Assembly (NCBI GenBank): GCA_020628035.1 | Contig: JAHDFS010000004.1 | Coordinates: 1 to 57,918 of the forward strand | Source of the DNA: Rhizobiaceae bacterium | Lineage (GTDB): Bacteria > Pseudomonadota > Alphaproteobacteria > Rhizobiales > Rhizobiaceae | Length of the DNA: 57,918 bases | Direction: 5' to 3' | In this document: positions 1-7,959 of the stretch, piece after piece | Layout: every line of letters starts with the position of its first letter | How positions within the stretch are numbered: the stretch's first letter is position 1 | Notes under the pieces: generated by a model | Told to the model about the DNA's origin: nothing | The model's database searches: none | Seen by the model: only the letters and a program-made list of their open reading frames with translations | Program-made: the position numbers and the translations under genes

Positions 1-4
1 AATT

Positions 5-89
5 TGGTACCTCCCGCCGGAATCGAACCGGCACTCCGTTAGGAATTGGATTTTGAATCCAACGCGTCTACCAGTTCCGCCAGGGAGGC
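5..89 (-). tRNA. tRNA-Leu (anticodon CAA)
   Basis: This is a complete leucine tRNA read on the minus strand. The acceptor arm is GCCTCCC paired with GGGAGGT (one G-U pair at the end), followed by discriminator A and an encoded CCA. The D arm carries GGTAGACG. The anticodon stem TTGGA/TCCAA encloses the loop TTCAAAA, so the anticodon is CAA (plus-strand bases 53-55), which reads UUG codons. The long class II variable arm expected for Leu lies between the anticodon and T arms, and the T loop GGTTCGATTCC is intact. It sits downstream of the DUF5665 gene on the same strand. A TATAGT element about 14 bases before the 5' end could be its -10 box, but no good -35 box is visible. Confidence 0.95.
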
Positions 90-176
90 CCTAGGTGCGA
101 TGTACTATATGGATTTCAGATACGCAATAGGAAATAGCTGAAATTTTTGCTTAAATTTACATCGTCTTGAAAACGC

Positions 177-464
177 TTAGCCTTCAGGCTTAATTGCGAT
201 CAAAATTTCCTGTGCCCATTCACCAATAATGGGGATAAAATCGATCTGGGCGAGAAAATATACCAATATAGAAACTAAAACTGTTGCACCCAACACAGAG
301 CCTAATCCAAATGCCAAACCTCTTATAAATTGAAATCCAAGCATTTTCGGAATGGAATTATGCAGCTTGATATATCTATGCTGGTTGAGCCGGGTGAGTT
401 CCTTATTTAACGCATTAATTTCACTATGTAATTCTTCGGTTGATAAAGGCAGTTCAGGCGGCAT
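177..464 (-). CDS. DUF5665 domain membrane protein
   Basis: This is a 95-residue protein with an N-terminal amphipathic, coiled-coil-like helix (about residues 9-30). A hydrophobic segment follows (about 51-71), then a second short hydrophobic stretch ending in IDFIPIIGEW. The RGLAFGLGSVLGATVLV pattern and the IDFIPIIGEW tail match the DUF5665 family of small inner-membrane proteins found next to housekeeping genes in alphaproteobacteria. No biochemical role is known and none is claimed. The start is ATG with a weak GGAA about eight bases upstream. The gene is transcribed toward the tRNA-Leu and diverges from the YqaA-type gene. Confidence 0.75.
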   Translation of the reverse strand: MPPELPLSTEELHSEINALNKELTRLNQHRYIKLHNSIPKMLGFQFIRGLAFGLGSVLGATVLVSILVYFLAQIDFIPIIGEWAQEILIAIKPEG

Positions 465-606
465 CTTTTATATTCCATAAAACTCATTATGTGTTGGATA
501 TAGGCAATTTGTAAGACTTTTTCAAAGTTATTGTTGTATTGCCGCAAGAAGCGTTTACAGACATGTGTGATTGCAACATCATTGAACAAAGATTGATCGG
601 ATAAAT

Positions 607-1188
607 ATGCTACGTCGACTTTATGATTGGACTATGTCACTTGCAGGTACCAAACACGCGGAAAAAGGGCTGGCAGGCGTTTCATTTTTAGAAAGCTCGG
701 TATTTCCGATCCCACCAGATGTTATCCTTATTCCGATGGTCATTGCACGTCCTGACAAATGGGTACGAATAGCTTTTATTTGTACTTTATTTTCTATTTT
801 AGGTGCCTTTTTGGGTTACGCCATTGGCATGTTCTTATATGAGACAATCGGCAAATATGTTTTAGAACTCTACGGTAAAGCTGATAGTTTTGATAAGGTC
901 TCTGAATGGTATAATACTTACGGCGGTTGGGGTGTTTTATTCGCGGCAGTGACACCTTTTCCCTATAAAGTTCTGACGATTTTCTCAGGTGTGACAGGAT
1001 TAAATCTTCTTACATTTACGATTGTTAGCATTATTGGACGTTCGGCGCGTTTCTTTTTGGTTGCGTTTCTTTTGCGCAAATTTGGCGAACCGATCCGTTT
1101 GTTTATTGAAAAATATCTCGGCCTCCTTTTTGCCTTATTCTTAATATTATTGTTTGGCGGGTTGTACGCAGTTAAGTTTTTATTTTAG
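607..1188 (+). CDS. YqaA family (DedA-like, VTT domain) membrane protein
   Basis: This 193-residue polytopic membrane protein resembles the YqaA branch of the DedA/SNARE-associated (VTT) superfamily. Diagnostic features are the early re-entrant motif FLESSVFPIPPDVILIPMV (about residues 28-46), a second conserved loop with TPFPYKVLTIFSGV (about 116-129), and a C-terminal transmembrane helix. Members of the wider family are linked to lipid scrambling or transport and to envelope homeostasis. The function of the YqaA branch itself is poorly defined, so only membership is asserted. The gene is followed eight bases later by dsbB on the same strand, and the pair is probably one transcript. Confidence 0.85.
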   Translation: MLRRLYDWTMSLAGTKHAEKGLAGVSFLESSVFPIPPDVILIPMVIARPDKWVRIAFICTLFSILGAFLGYAIGMFLYETIGKYVLELYGKADSFDKVSEWYNTYGGWGVLFAAVTPFPYKVLTIFSGVTGLNLLTFTIVSIIGRSARFFLVAFLLRKFGEPIRLFIEKYLGLLFALFLILLFGGLYAVKFLF

Positions 1189-1196
1189 GGGGCTTT

Positions 1197-1733
1197 ATGT
1201 CTGATAATGCGTCGCCGATTAAGGCGTTAACAACACCACTTCTCGCAGATCATAAAAAGGTGACATTTTATGGGGCAATTCTCATGGCTTTGGTCGTGGG
1301 ATCCGCACTTGCTTTTGAGCATATAGGCGGCTTTATTCCTTGTGCCTTATGTTTAGAACAACGTATGCCATATTATGTCGGAATTCCCGTCATGTTGGTC
1401 GCAGGTTTCACTGCAATCTTTGTCAAACCCGCCATCTTCACTCGCGGTCTTATTTTGATTGCTGGCCTATTGATGGTTTATGGCGTTTATCTTGGCAGCT
1501 TCCATTCCGGTGTTGAATGGGGTTGGTGGCCTGGCCCTGAATCGTGCACCACCGTTGCTGATGGGCTGTCACTTGATGCGTCAAATTTGTTGGGTGACCT
1601 TAACGCAAAGAGACCACCATCTTGTGATCAAGCCGCGGGCCGCTTTTTAGGTCTGTCCTTTGCAGGATGGAACGTGATTGCCAGCGCAATTCTTGCATTC
1701 TTTACGATCAGATTGGCCTTCAGACGCGTCTAA
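1197..1733 (+). CDS. dsbB: Disulfide bond formation protein B
   Basis: DsbB is the inner-membrane oxidase that regenerates DsbA and passes electrons to quinone. This 178-residue protein has the expected four hydrophobic helices. The first periplasmic loop has the redox pair C49-A-L-C52 in PCALCLEQRMPYY, and the second loop has C117 and C143 (PESC and PPSC). The conserved EQRMPYY after the first pair fits the quinone-binding region. A strong AGGGGG ribosome site precedes the ATG. It follows the YqaA-type gene by eight bases and abuts the convergent HNH gene with no gap. No dsbA is seen in this window. Confidence 0.92.
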   Translation: MSDNASPIKALTTPLLADHKKVTFYGAILMALVVGSALAFEHIGGFIPCALCLEQRMPYYVGIPVMLVAGFTAIFVKPAIFTRGLILIAGLLMVYGVYLGSFHSGVEWGWWPGPESCTTVADGLSLDASNLLGDLNAKRPPSCDQAAGRFLGLSFAGWNVIASAILAFFTIRLAFRRV

Positions 1734-2291
1734 TTAGGGCTGAAGTTCAGAATCCCAATAAAGAAAATCCATCCAGCTTTCATGCAAATAGTTGGGTGGA
1801 AATAGTCTGCCATTTTTATGCAGATCATGCATAGTGGGGCGATAGGGCGCCTGTTGTGGATGCATCTTGGCATCTTTTGGCATTTTGCCGCCCTTTTTCA
1901 AGTTGCAAGGTGAACATGCAGCGACAATATTTTCCCATTCTGTTTGCCCGCCACATCGACGCGGGATGACATGGTCAAAAGTCAAATCATCCTTTGAGTG
2001 GCAATATTGGCATTCAAACTTATCGCGCAGGAACACATTAAACCGGGTAAAGGCCGGATATTCAGGTGGTTTAATATAGTTTTTTAAGCACACAACACTT
2101 GGCACTTTCATCGAAAAACTGGGCGATGAAACTGCATGCTCATATTCAGCGATGATCGTAACGCGGTCCAAAAAAACGGCTTTGACCGCATCTTGCCATG
2201 ACCATAATGACAAGGGGTAGTAACTCAGAGGCCTGTAATCCGCATTCAGCACCAGTGCTGGCAGGGATTGAGGCGAAACGGCAATCGTCAC
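1734..2291 (-). CDS. HNH endonuclease family protein
   Basis: This 185-residue protein has a C-terminal HNH/zinc domain. It shows C94-x2-C97, then FDHVIPR (D106, H107), W119-E-N121 and C126-x2-C129-N130, that is, the beta-beta-alpha metal fold with four zinc-binding cysteines. The N-terminal part (VLNADYRPLSYYPLSLWSW) is typical of a widespread family of chromosomal HNH proteins in proteobacteria, often annotated only as HNH endonuclease. Its biological substrate is unknown. The start is GTG, chosen because AGGAG lies six bases upstream. It is not beside restriction or phage genes, so a housekeeping role is more likely than defence. Confidence 0.85.
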   Translation of the reverse strand: MTIAVSPQSLPALVLNADYRPLSYYPLSLWSWQDAVKAVFLDRVTIIAEYEHAVSSPSFSMKVPSVVCLKNYIKPPEYPAFTRFNVFLRDKFECQYCHSKDDLTFDHVIPRRCGGQTEWENIVAACSPCNLKKGGKMPKDAKMHPQQAPYRPTMHDLHKNGRLFPPNYLHESWMDFLYWDSELQP

Positions 2292-2407
2292 ACTCTTCTC
2301 CTAAACTACACAACATGTTGGGTTTATACTATGCAATATGTGACGATCTTGTGAAGGGTTATTACATATTTTCCCGTGCTAAAATTATGTCGGATTTTAT
2401 CTGGAAA

Positions 2408-3052
2408 TTATAAGGGCAAAATTTCCCTGTTTTTCATGTCTGCATAGTAGCGCCAGAGCAGGCGCGCTGCGATGCTTTTATAGGGTGACCAACGCTCTGC
2501 AAGCATACGCAATTCTTTTTCATCCGGCCTATTTCCGGCAAAATAAATGTCGCCAGCAGCGCTGCGAAGTGCAATGTCACCTGCGGGGAAAAAATCCCAA
2601 TGGCCGCAACAAAACATGAGATATATCTCAGCGCTCCATCGGCCAATACCTTTCAAAGACATGAGTTCTTTCAAAGCCTTATCAGCATCCATGCTGCTAA
2701 GATCATTAAAATTTACATCACCTTCATTCGAAGCGATGGCGATATTTTTGAAGGTTTTAGCCTTCGCGCGCGACAGGCCAAGTGTCATCAGATCGTCTTC
2801 ACTTCGATCCAAAATATTTGCAGCGCTGACCTCGCCAAGTTCTAATTCTATCCGCTCCCAAATCGCTGTTGCGGCAGCACGAGAAATGAGTTGAGAGGTA
2901 ACAATTTTTGCAAGTCCTTCAACACCACCTTTTGATAATCTGAGCGGCACCTGTTTGGTCGAATTTATAATCGGCGCAAGCGTTGAATCAAGTTTGGCAA
3001 GTTTTAGTAAGCCAAATTCGATATCTGATTCGTTTTTTATGCGATCGTTCAT
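2408..3052 (-). CDS. DNA-3-methyladenine glycosylase II (AlkA type)
   Basis: This is a 214-residue base-excision repair enzyme of the HhH-GPD superfamily, expected to remove alkylated purines such as 3-methyladenine. Visible landmarks are SQLISRAAA (about residues 53-61), a helix-hairpin-helix with LKGIGRWSAEIYLM (about 133-146), and the catalytic aspartate D159 in FFPAGDIALR. It lacks the C-terminal iron-sulfur cluster cysteines of Nth/MutY, and its length fits the short AlkA-like branch. It is transcribed away from gluQ, and the HNH gene follows on the same strand after about 116 bases. Confidence 0.88.
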   Translation of the reverse strand: MNDRIKNESDIEFGLLKLAKLDSTLAPIINSTKQVPLRLSKGGVEGLAKIVTSQLISRAAATAIWERIELELGEVSAANILDRSEDDLMTLGLSRAKAKTFKNIAIASNEGDVNFNDLSSMDADKALKELMSLKGIGRWSAEIYLMFCCGHWDFFPAGDIALRSAAGDIYFAGNRPDEKELRMLAERWSPYKSIAARLLWRYYADMKNREILPL

Positions 3053-3113
3053 GATAAAAATCTTACAGGTTTTGACGGGTGACTGCGAGAGTTTCTCGTG
3101 GCATAGAGGTTAG

Positions 3114-3998
3114 ATGTCAAAAGAGCTGTTTCATAGATTGCGATTTGCCCCCAGCCCAAATGGATATCTTCATTTAGGTCATGCCTATTCGGCTTTGCTC
3201 AATGGAAAAATCTGCGCAGATATTGGTGCTGAGTTTTTAGTGCGAATGGAAGATATAGATCAAACGCGATCACGGCCTGAATATGTTGAGGCGATTTATG
3301 AAGATCTTAAATGGCTGGGTTTAATTTGGCCAAAACCTGTCATGCATCAATCCGATCGGTTTCCAGCTTATAAAGAAAAACTCGATTGGCTGATTGAACA
3401 ACAACTTGTCTATCGTGCGTTTTTATCTCGCAAAGAGATCAAAGCTTTTGCACAAGCATATCAAAGCAAAACGGGGTGTGATTGGCCTTGTGATCCCGAT
3501 GGCGCGCCAATTTATCCTGATCTTTGTAGGCAATTATCAATGGCTGTATCTGATCAGCGTGCGACGGATGGTGAAGCATTTACCTGGCGCTTGGATATGG
3601 CAAAAGCCATCTCTATGGCGGGTGATGACCTGACCTGGACGGAATATGATTTCGAGTTTAATCCCTCTATAGTCAAAGCAGATCCCGCCGCATGGGGTGA
3701 CGTGATCATGGCGCGAAAAGATGTGCCCACAAGCTATCATTTATCTGTGGTCGTAGATGATGCGGAACAAGACATTGATCTTATCGTAAGAGGCATGGAT
3801 TTATATCAATCAACGTCTGTGCATAGATTGCTTCAGAAGCTGTTTGGATTACCGCAGCCTTTTTATCTGCATCACAAACTTATTTTTGATGAGGATGGTC
3901 GAAAACTATCTAAAAGCAATCAAGATACGTCACTTCGCGCATTAAGGGACGAACAAAGCCTGACATCTGTTGAGATTGAAAAGATGCTTGGGTTTTAA
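3114..3998 (+). CDS. gluQ: Glutamyl-Q tRNA(Asp) synthetase
   Basis: This 294-residue class I synthetase-like protein equals the catalytic core of GluRS without the anticodon-binding domain, as expected for GluQ (YadB). GluQ attaches glutamate to queuosine at the wobble base of tRNA-Asp. The HIGH-like motif is FAPSPNGYLHLGH (residues 11-23) and the KMSKS-like motif is KLSKS (264-268). The zinc site looks partial. Y134 and C138 are present in IYPDLC, but the upstream Cys-x-Cys pair of E. coli GluQ is replaced (VYRAFLSRKE, residues 99-108). The start has GAGG five bases upstream. Together with the VUT-family transporter in this window it supports use of queuosine tRNA modification. Confidence 0.9.
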   Translation: MSKELFHRLRFAPSPNGYLHLGHAYSALLNGKICADIGAEFLVRMEDIDQTRSRPEYVEAIYEDLKWLGLIWPKPVMHQSDRFPAYKEKLDWLIEQQLVYRAFLSRKEIKAFAQAYQSKTGCDWPCDPDGAPIYPDLCRQLSMAVSDQRATDGEAFTWRLDMAKAISMAGDDLTWTEYDFEFNPSIVKADPAAWGDVIMARKDVPTSYHLSVVVDDAEQDIDLIVRGMDLYQSTSVHRLLQKLFGLPQPFYLHHKLIFDEDGRKLSKSNQDTSLRALRDEQSLTSVEIEKMLGF

Positions 3999-4010
3999 AG
4001 AATGGTCACT

Positions 4011-4253
4011 TTATGAAGGCGTAATAACTTCACTATGTTTTTCGACGATAAAAACGTGGCCGTTATCCGCGGCTTCCTGCGAAATTAGTTTTTGATCAAA
4101 CTCATTACAATAGTGTGGAATGTCGATCTGAGACATTGGATCTGTGGTAAAGACCTGAACTTGCTCACCAATTTTAACATGATCACGCAGGTAACGTCTT
4201 AAACGCAGCACCGGAAGTGGGCATCTAAGGCCCTTAAGATCAAGTTCTTGCAT
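4011..4253 (-). CDS. TusA family sulfurtransferase (SirA-like)
   Basis: This 80-residue protein has the TusA/SirA fold signature: a short beta strand followed by LRCPLPVLRLRR, with the persulfide-carrying cysteine C11 in the CPxP motif. Family members relay sulfur in tRNA thiolation, molybdenum cofactor or other sulfur pathways, and the exact partner is not evident here. It lies ten bases after the stop of the L,D-transpeptidase gene on the same strand, so it is probably the last gene of that transcript. It converges with gluQ. No clear Shine-Dalgarno is visible before the ATG, which would fit translation coupled to the gene upstream. Confidence 0.87.
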   Translation of the reverse strand: MQELDLKGLRCPLPVLRLRRYLRDHVKIGEQVQVFTTDPMSQIDIPHYCNEFDQKLISQEAADNGHVFIVEKHSEVITPS

Positions 4254-4263
4254 GTAATTTTAA

Positions 4264-5472
4264 TTACTGATTGTTGGCGTTGCGCTTCCAAAATTTCCAT
4301 CTTGGATTGGCGTTATTTTCTGCAACAGTATTCGTGTCATCAACGACGAGTGTTGGCACCGGCACTGAAGGTTGTGCAGAAGGTGCTGCAACTTGCGTGT
4401 TTGCACTTGGCTGCACGGTTGGCGCATTGGATTTATAAAGATTGGCCGATAACGTATTGCCAGTTTGCGTATCGGTTCTTGTTTGGCGCGAGAATAATGA
4501 TGTTACAGGCGCCAATGTTTGTCTGACATTTTCAGAACGCTTTTCAGCTAAAATGGCACGTTCTTGAGCGCGCGCTTCAGCAGCGATTTTGGCAACTTCC
4601 TGCTCTTTTTCACGTGTTTTTTCAGCTTCCAGCTTGGCAACGGCCGCTGCAAATCTCTCGTCATAATCTTTCTGATAGGCGGCATAAGCGAATTGCAAAG
4701 ACTGAGGCTGAGACATTTCAGGGCAGGCGGACGTTGCGTGGAATCTCCCACCATCTGTCGCTGTCTGGTTAAACACATAGCGCTTTTCGCAAACATCCAC
4801 TTTTGGCGGACGTTTAGTGATTTCAAAATGATCATAGCCTTCGCGGATCTGGTTCCAGAAATCAAAACTTTTGTGATCCTTATAACGGGCCATATTTTCA
4901 GGTGTTAAGCGGAATGGAAAGGCTTGTACTTGGAAGGCTTCTTGACCGCCTTTAAATGCGTCTCTCGCAAAACCAAAGATCTCGAGTACCTGTTCATCGG
5001 TCATGGAATAGCAGCCCGCAGATGAACATGCGCCATGCACCATCAAGTTTGATCCGGTGCGTCCATGTGCGCGGTCAAAACTGTTGGGGAATCCCATATT
5101 AAATGACAGATAGTAACTTGAATTGGGGTTCATCTGATGCTTGCGGATACTGTAATATCCTTCAGGCGCCTGACGATCACCTTCTTTAAACTTTGGACCT
5201 AGATGGCCTGACCACTTGCAAATGCCGTAATTGGTGACAATCTCATAACGTCCATTTGGCTTTTGCTTCCAAATTTCGAGTGTGTTTTCTTCTTTGAAAA
5301 TGCGCATCAAAATAGGCGAGCGCGAGGTCATGCCCTGCGCCTTCATTTTCTTGACGAGTTTATCCGGAAGTGGGTGTTCAGCTTTATTGGCAACGGATGT
5401 GAGCGTATCATTACATCCCGCGAGCGCTAAGCTTGCTGCCAATACAACCCATTTAACATTAGAAACTGTCAT
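4264..5472 (-). CDS. YafK-type murein L,D-transpeptidase family lipoprotein
   Basis: This 402-residue envelope protein has an N-terminal lipoprotein signal (VVLAASLALAGC, lipid cysteine at about residue 20) and a YkuD/YafK catalytic domain. The active-site signature is MVHGACSSAGCYSMTD, with H146 and catalytic C154. E. coli YafK (DpaA) of this family releases Braun lipoprotein from peptidoglycan rather than forming crosslinks, so either hydrolysis or transfer is possible. The C-terminal third is rich in Lys/Glu coiled coil and then Ala/Gln/Pro, probably unstructured. I chose the ATG with GGA five bases upstream; a GTG five codons earlier is possible but has no ribosome site. TusA follows after ten bases. 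Confidence 0.85.
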   Translation of the reverse strand: MTVSNVKWVVLAASLALAGCNDTLTSVANKAEHPLPDKLVKKMKAQGMTSRSPILMRIFKEENTLEIWKQKPNGRYEIVTNYGICKWSGHLGPKFKEGDRQAPEGYYSIRKHQMNPNSSYYLSFNMGFPNSFDRAHGRTGSNLMVHGACSSAGCYSMTDEQVLEIFGFARDAFKGGQEAFQVQAFPFRLTPENMARYKDHKSFDFWNQIREGYDHFEITKRPPKVDVCEKRYVFNQTATDGGRFHATSACPEMSQPQSLQFAYAAYQKDYDERFAAAVAKLEAEKTREKEQEVAKIAAEARAQERAILAEKRSENVRQTLAPVTSLFSRQTRTDTQTGNTLSANLYKSNAPTVQPSANTQVAAPSAQPSVPVPTLVVDDTNTVAENNANPRWKFWKRNANNQ

Positions 5473-5631
5473 TCTTGTCCGCGTCACAATTTAAGTTATC
5501 AAGTTGATTACTCATACCATTATGATGGTTTTTAAAACCTTACCATGCTTGGTTTAAAAATGCAGATAAACAGATTGTGATCAGCAATTTCTCGCGCATA
5601 GGCCCGGCCCATAGGCGAAATGACGTAAAAA

Positions 5632-6588
5632 TTAGCCCAAATTACGGCCGATCGCTAAAAACTTTTCGCGGCGTTGTTGTTTTAGCTCTTCGCGTGATTT
5701 GCCTGCAAGATCCGCCAAGGATGATTTGATCACGTCACGTACACCATCAATGACCGTTGCAGGTTCGCGATGCGCACCGCCGATTGGTTCAGAAATGATG
5801 CCGTCGACAATGCCGAGTTCTTTCAGATCCTGTGCTGTGATTTTCATGTTGGTTGCAGCATCTTTTGCACGCGCAGCGTCGCGCCACAAAATAGAAGCGG
5901 CGCCTTCCGGTGAAATCACGCTATAGATTGAATGTTCCAGCATATAAACTTTGTTGCCGACCGCGATCGCAATCGCACCGCCCGAACCGCCCTCGCCAAT
6001 GACGACGGAGACAATAGGAACGCTCAGCTTTAAGCACATTTCAGTTGAACGGGCGATGGCTTCTGCCTGACCACGTTCTTCTGCGCCCACGCCTGGATAA
6101 GCACCCGCTGTGTCAACCAATGTGATGACGGGAAGATCAAAGCGATCCGCCATTTCCATAACGCGAATGGCCTTGCGGTATCCTTCAGGACGGGCGCTAC
6201 CAAAATTATGTTTGATGCGCGATTGAGTGTCGTTACCTTTTTCATGTCCGATCACAGCAACGGCTTGGCCGTCAAATCGGGCTAGGCCCGATTGGATCGC
6301 TTCGTCGTTTGAAAATTTACGATCACCAGCAAGGGGAGTGAATTCAGTAAACAGCTTGGATGCGTAATCGATAAAGTGTGGTCGTGCAGGATGGCGCGCG
6401 ACTTGTGTCTTTTGCCAAGGATTAAGTTTGGCATAAATCTCACCCATGGCTTCGCTGGCACGAATTTCCAATCGCTCGATTTCGTCCGCTGTGTCCACAC
6501 CTTCTTCTTTGCCAGAAAGTGTTTTTAATTCTCTAATCTGACCTTCAAGATCAGAGATTGGTTTTTCGAAATCAAGATAATGATGCAT
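5632..6588 (-). CDS. accA: Acetyl-CoA carboxylase carboxyltransferase subunit alpha
   Basis: AccA pairs with AccD to transfer the carboxyl group from biotin to acetyl-CoA, the first committed step of fatty-acid synthesis. The 318-residue length is normal. The N-terminus ([15 protein letters not shown]) and the crotonase-fold core are typical: [35 protein letters not shown]-like [16 protein letters not shown], and [16 protein letters not shown]. The start ATG (MHHYLDFE) aligns with the family start. It lies downstream of xerD on the same strand with about 100 bases between, a neighbourhood I recall from rhizobia. accD is not in this window. Confidence 0.96.
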   Translation of the reverse strand: MHHYLDFEKPISDLEGQIRELKTLSGKEEGVDTADEIERLEIRASEAMGEIYAKLNPWQKTQVARHPARPHFIDYASKLFTEFTPLAGDRKFSNDEAIQSGLARFDGQAVAVIGHEKGNDTQSRIKHNFGSARPEGYRKAIRVMEMADRFDLPVITLVDTAGAYPGVGAEERGQAEAIARSTEMCLKLSVPIVSVVIGEGGSGGAIAIAVGNKVYMLEHSIYSVISPEGAASILWRDAARAKDAATNMKITAQDLKELGIVDGIISEPIGGAHREPATVIDGVRDVIKSSLADLAGKSREELKQQRREKFLAIGRNLG

Positions 6589-6689
6589 ATTAGAACAACG
6601 CCAAGCACAATAGTTTAAAATTTAAGTCTCTATGTAAGCCCAAACACGGCATAATCAAGGAGAAGCTGCTTCTCACACGATTTTTAGTT

Positions 6690-7652
6690 CTAATCAAACT
6701 TTTTGTGCGTTTTGGCAAGGGGATGATGCTCATTGACAAGCTTTTTCAGCCTTTCATCCAAAACATGCGTGTAAATTTGGGTGGTTGAAATGTCAGAATG
6801 GCCCAAAAGCTCTTGTACAGCACGCAAATCAGCACCATTGGAGAGTAAATGTGAAGCAAAAGCATGTCGAAGCACGTGAGGTGAAACTTTATCAGTGTCA
6901 ATTCCTGCCTGAGATGCGATGGATTTAAGCTCTCTAGCGAAGACTTGCCTTGCAAGAAATCCATTTTTTGAATTTGCGGGAAACAAAAATGGTGATTGCT
7001 CCTGCGCTTTTTGTTTGGCGTTATGCGCTTCGACCGCAGATACGTAATCTGCTAACGCTGCCTTTGCCGCCTCTGATATTGGTACCAAGCGTTCTTTATT
7101 CCCTTTGCCTCTGATAATGAGAAAAGGCTCGTTGCGTTTTAGAACGCCTGCGGGCAGGGCAACGAGTTCGCTCACCCTCATACCCGTTGCATACAGCAAT
7201 TCAAGCAAAGCTCGAAATCTGGTTTTTGCGATCAGTTCCTTGTCAGTTTTTGCCGTTTTTGTCTGCGCTTCGGCAAGATCAAGCAATTGTCCGACTTCAT
7301 CCTCAGACAGTGTTTTAGGTAGTTTTAATTCTGACTTTGGTGCATCGATGATCCCAGTCGGGTCATCATCTAAGATGCCTTCATCATGTAAAAACCGATA
7401 AAACTGTTTCATCGATGATAAATGCCGCGATTGCGAGGATGCAGCATAACCCTGGTCGGACATCTGTTTGAGATAGGCTTTTATATCATCCGAAGTCGCG
7501 CGGGTTAAACTGGAATTCCGATCAATTAGAAAATTTGCAATTTCAGTTAGATCACGTTGGTAAGATTCAATTGTATTGTCGGCCGCACCGCGTTCAGCGA
7601 TCATCATCTCTAAGAATGCTTCAAGATGTGCGGCGCTGAGATCTCGTTTCAT
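6690..7652 (-). CDS. xerD: Site-specific tyrosine recombinase XerD
   Basis: XerD acts with XerC at dif to resolve chromosome dimers. The 320-residue protein has an N-terminal SAM-like core-binding domain (about residues 10-95). The catalytic domain carries all signature residues: R159 (ATGMRVSEL), K184 (GKGNKERLVP), H259-x2-R262 (HVLRHAFASHLL), H285 (LLGHSDIS) and nucleophile Y294 (QIYTHV). The FASHLLSNGADLRAVQELLGH pattern is standard for XerD rather than a phage integrase. Its ATG overlaps the stop of the small upstream membrane-protein gene in TAATG, which implies translational coupling. The accA gene lies downstream. Confidence 0.95.
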   Translation of the reverse strand: MKRDLSAAHLEAFLEMMIAERGAADNTIESYQRDLTEIANFLIDRNSSLTRATSDDIKAYLKQMSDQGYAASSQSRHLSSMKQFYRFLHDEGILDDDPTGIIDAPKSELKLPKTLSEDEVGQLLDLAEAQTKTAKTDKELIAKTRFRALLELLYATGMRVSELVALPAGVLKRNEPFLIIRGKGNKERLVPISEAAKAALADYVSAVEAHNAKQKAQEQSPFLFPANSKNGFLARQVFARELKSIASQAGIDTDKVSPHVLRHAFASHLLSNGADLRAVQELLGHSDISTTQIYTHVLDERLKKLVNEHHPLAKTHKKFD

Positions 7653-7798
7653 TAGTCTTTATAGAGTTTTTCGCTCGGGACGCGGACCGTAACTTCCCGA
7701 TCTTTTGGTTCAACAAATTCCACCAGCGCGTACATGGTGCCATAGCAGATTCCAACGATAATTCCGATGGCAAACAACAATCTGAAAAGCGATGGCAA
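7652..7798 (-). CDS. Small single-span membrane protein upstream of xerD
   Basis: This is a 48-codon reading frame with one hydrophobic segment (LFRLLFAIGIIVGICYGTMY). A short charged C-terminal tail follows with FVEPKDREVTVRVPSEKL. The tail strongly resembles small uncharacterised proteins I recall from the same position (between aroK and xerD) in other rhizobia. The start is taken as TTG with AGGA ten bases upstream, because no ATG or GTG exists in the open stretch. The stop overlaps the xerD ATG in TAATG, so the two are translationally coupled. Function is unknown. The conserved tail and coupling argue that it is real. Confidence 0.7.
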   Translation of the reverse strand: MPSLFRLLFAIGIIVGICYGTMYALVEFVEPKDREVTVRVPSEKLYKD

Positions 7799-7866
7799 GT
7801 TAAGATAGTCCTGAATTATGAAAACCTACTCGTTTTTATGGAACTTATCGCAAATCTGCAAGGTTT

Positions 7867-7892
7867 GATTTTATCGCTCTAGCGGTAAAATC
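7867..7892. promoter_or_regulatory. Near-perfect 26-bp palindrome upstream of aroK
   Basis: The arms GATTTTATCGCT and AGCGGTAAAATC are complementary over twelve positions except for one T-G pairing, with a two-base centre. It lies between the divergent xerD unit and aroK, 13 bases before the -35 box proposed for aroK. It could be a protein-binding site or a cruciform-forming element. No regulator is identified. Confidence 0.4.
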
Positions 7893-7905
7893 GTTGCAAT
7901 TCCCC

Positions 7906-7933
7906 TTGACGTTAAAGGCATGGTGCATGATAG
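7906..7933 (+). promoter_or_regulatory. Putative aroK promoter
   Basis: TTGACG (7906-7911) and TGATAG (7928-7933) are separated by 16 bases, a sigma-70-like arrangement. A transcript starting near 7940 would exclude the ATG at 7927 as the aroK start and leave a short leader before the TTG at 7960. Confidence 0.35.
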
Positions 7934-7959
7934 GAGAGGGGAAAATTGGAGCAAATAAA

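Noticed and set aside
407-589. 60-codon minus-strand frame upstream of the DUF5665 gene
   Set aside because: It overlaps the DUF5665 start in another frame, is of odd composition and has no supporting context.
1734-2291. HNH protein as part of a restriction or defence system
   Set aside because: No methyltransferase, helicase or other defence gene is nearby, and this HNH subfamily is a common chromosomal singleton.
6690-7652. Integrase of a mobile element
   Set aside because: The recombinase is full-length XerD in its conserved chromosomal context with accA and aroK; there are no element genes or end repeats.
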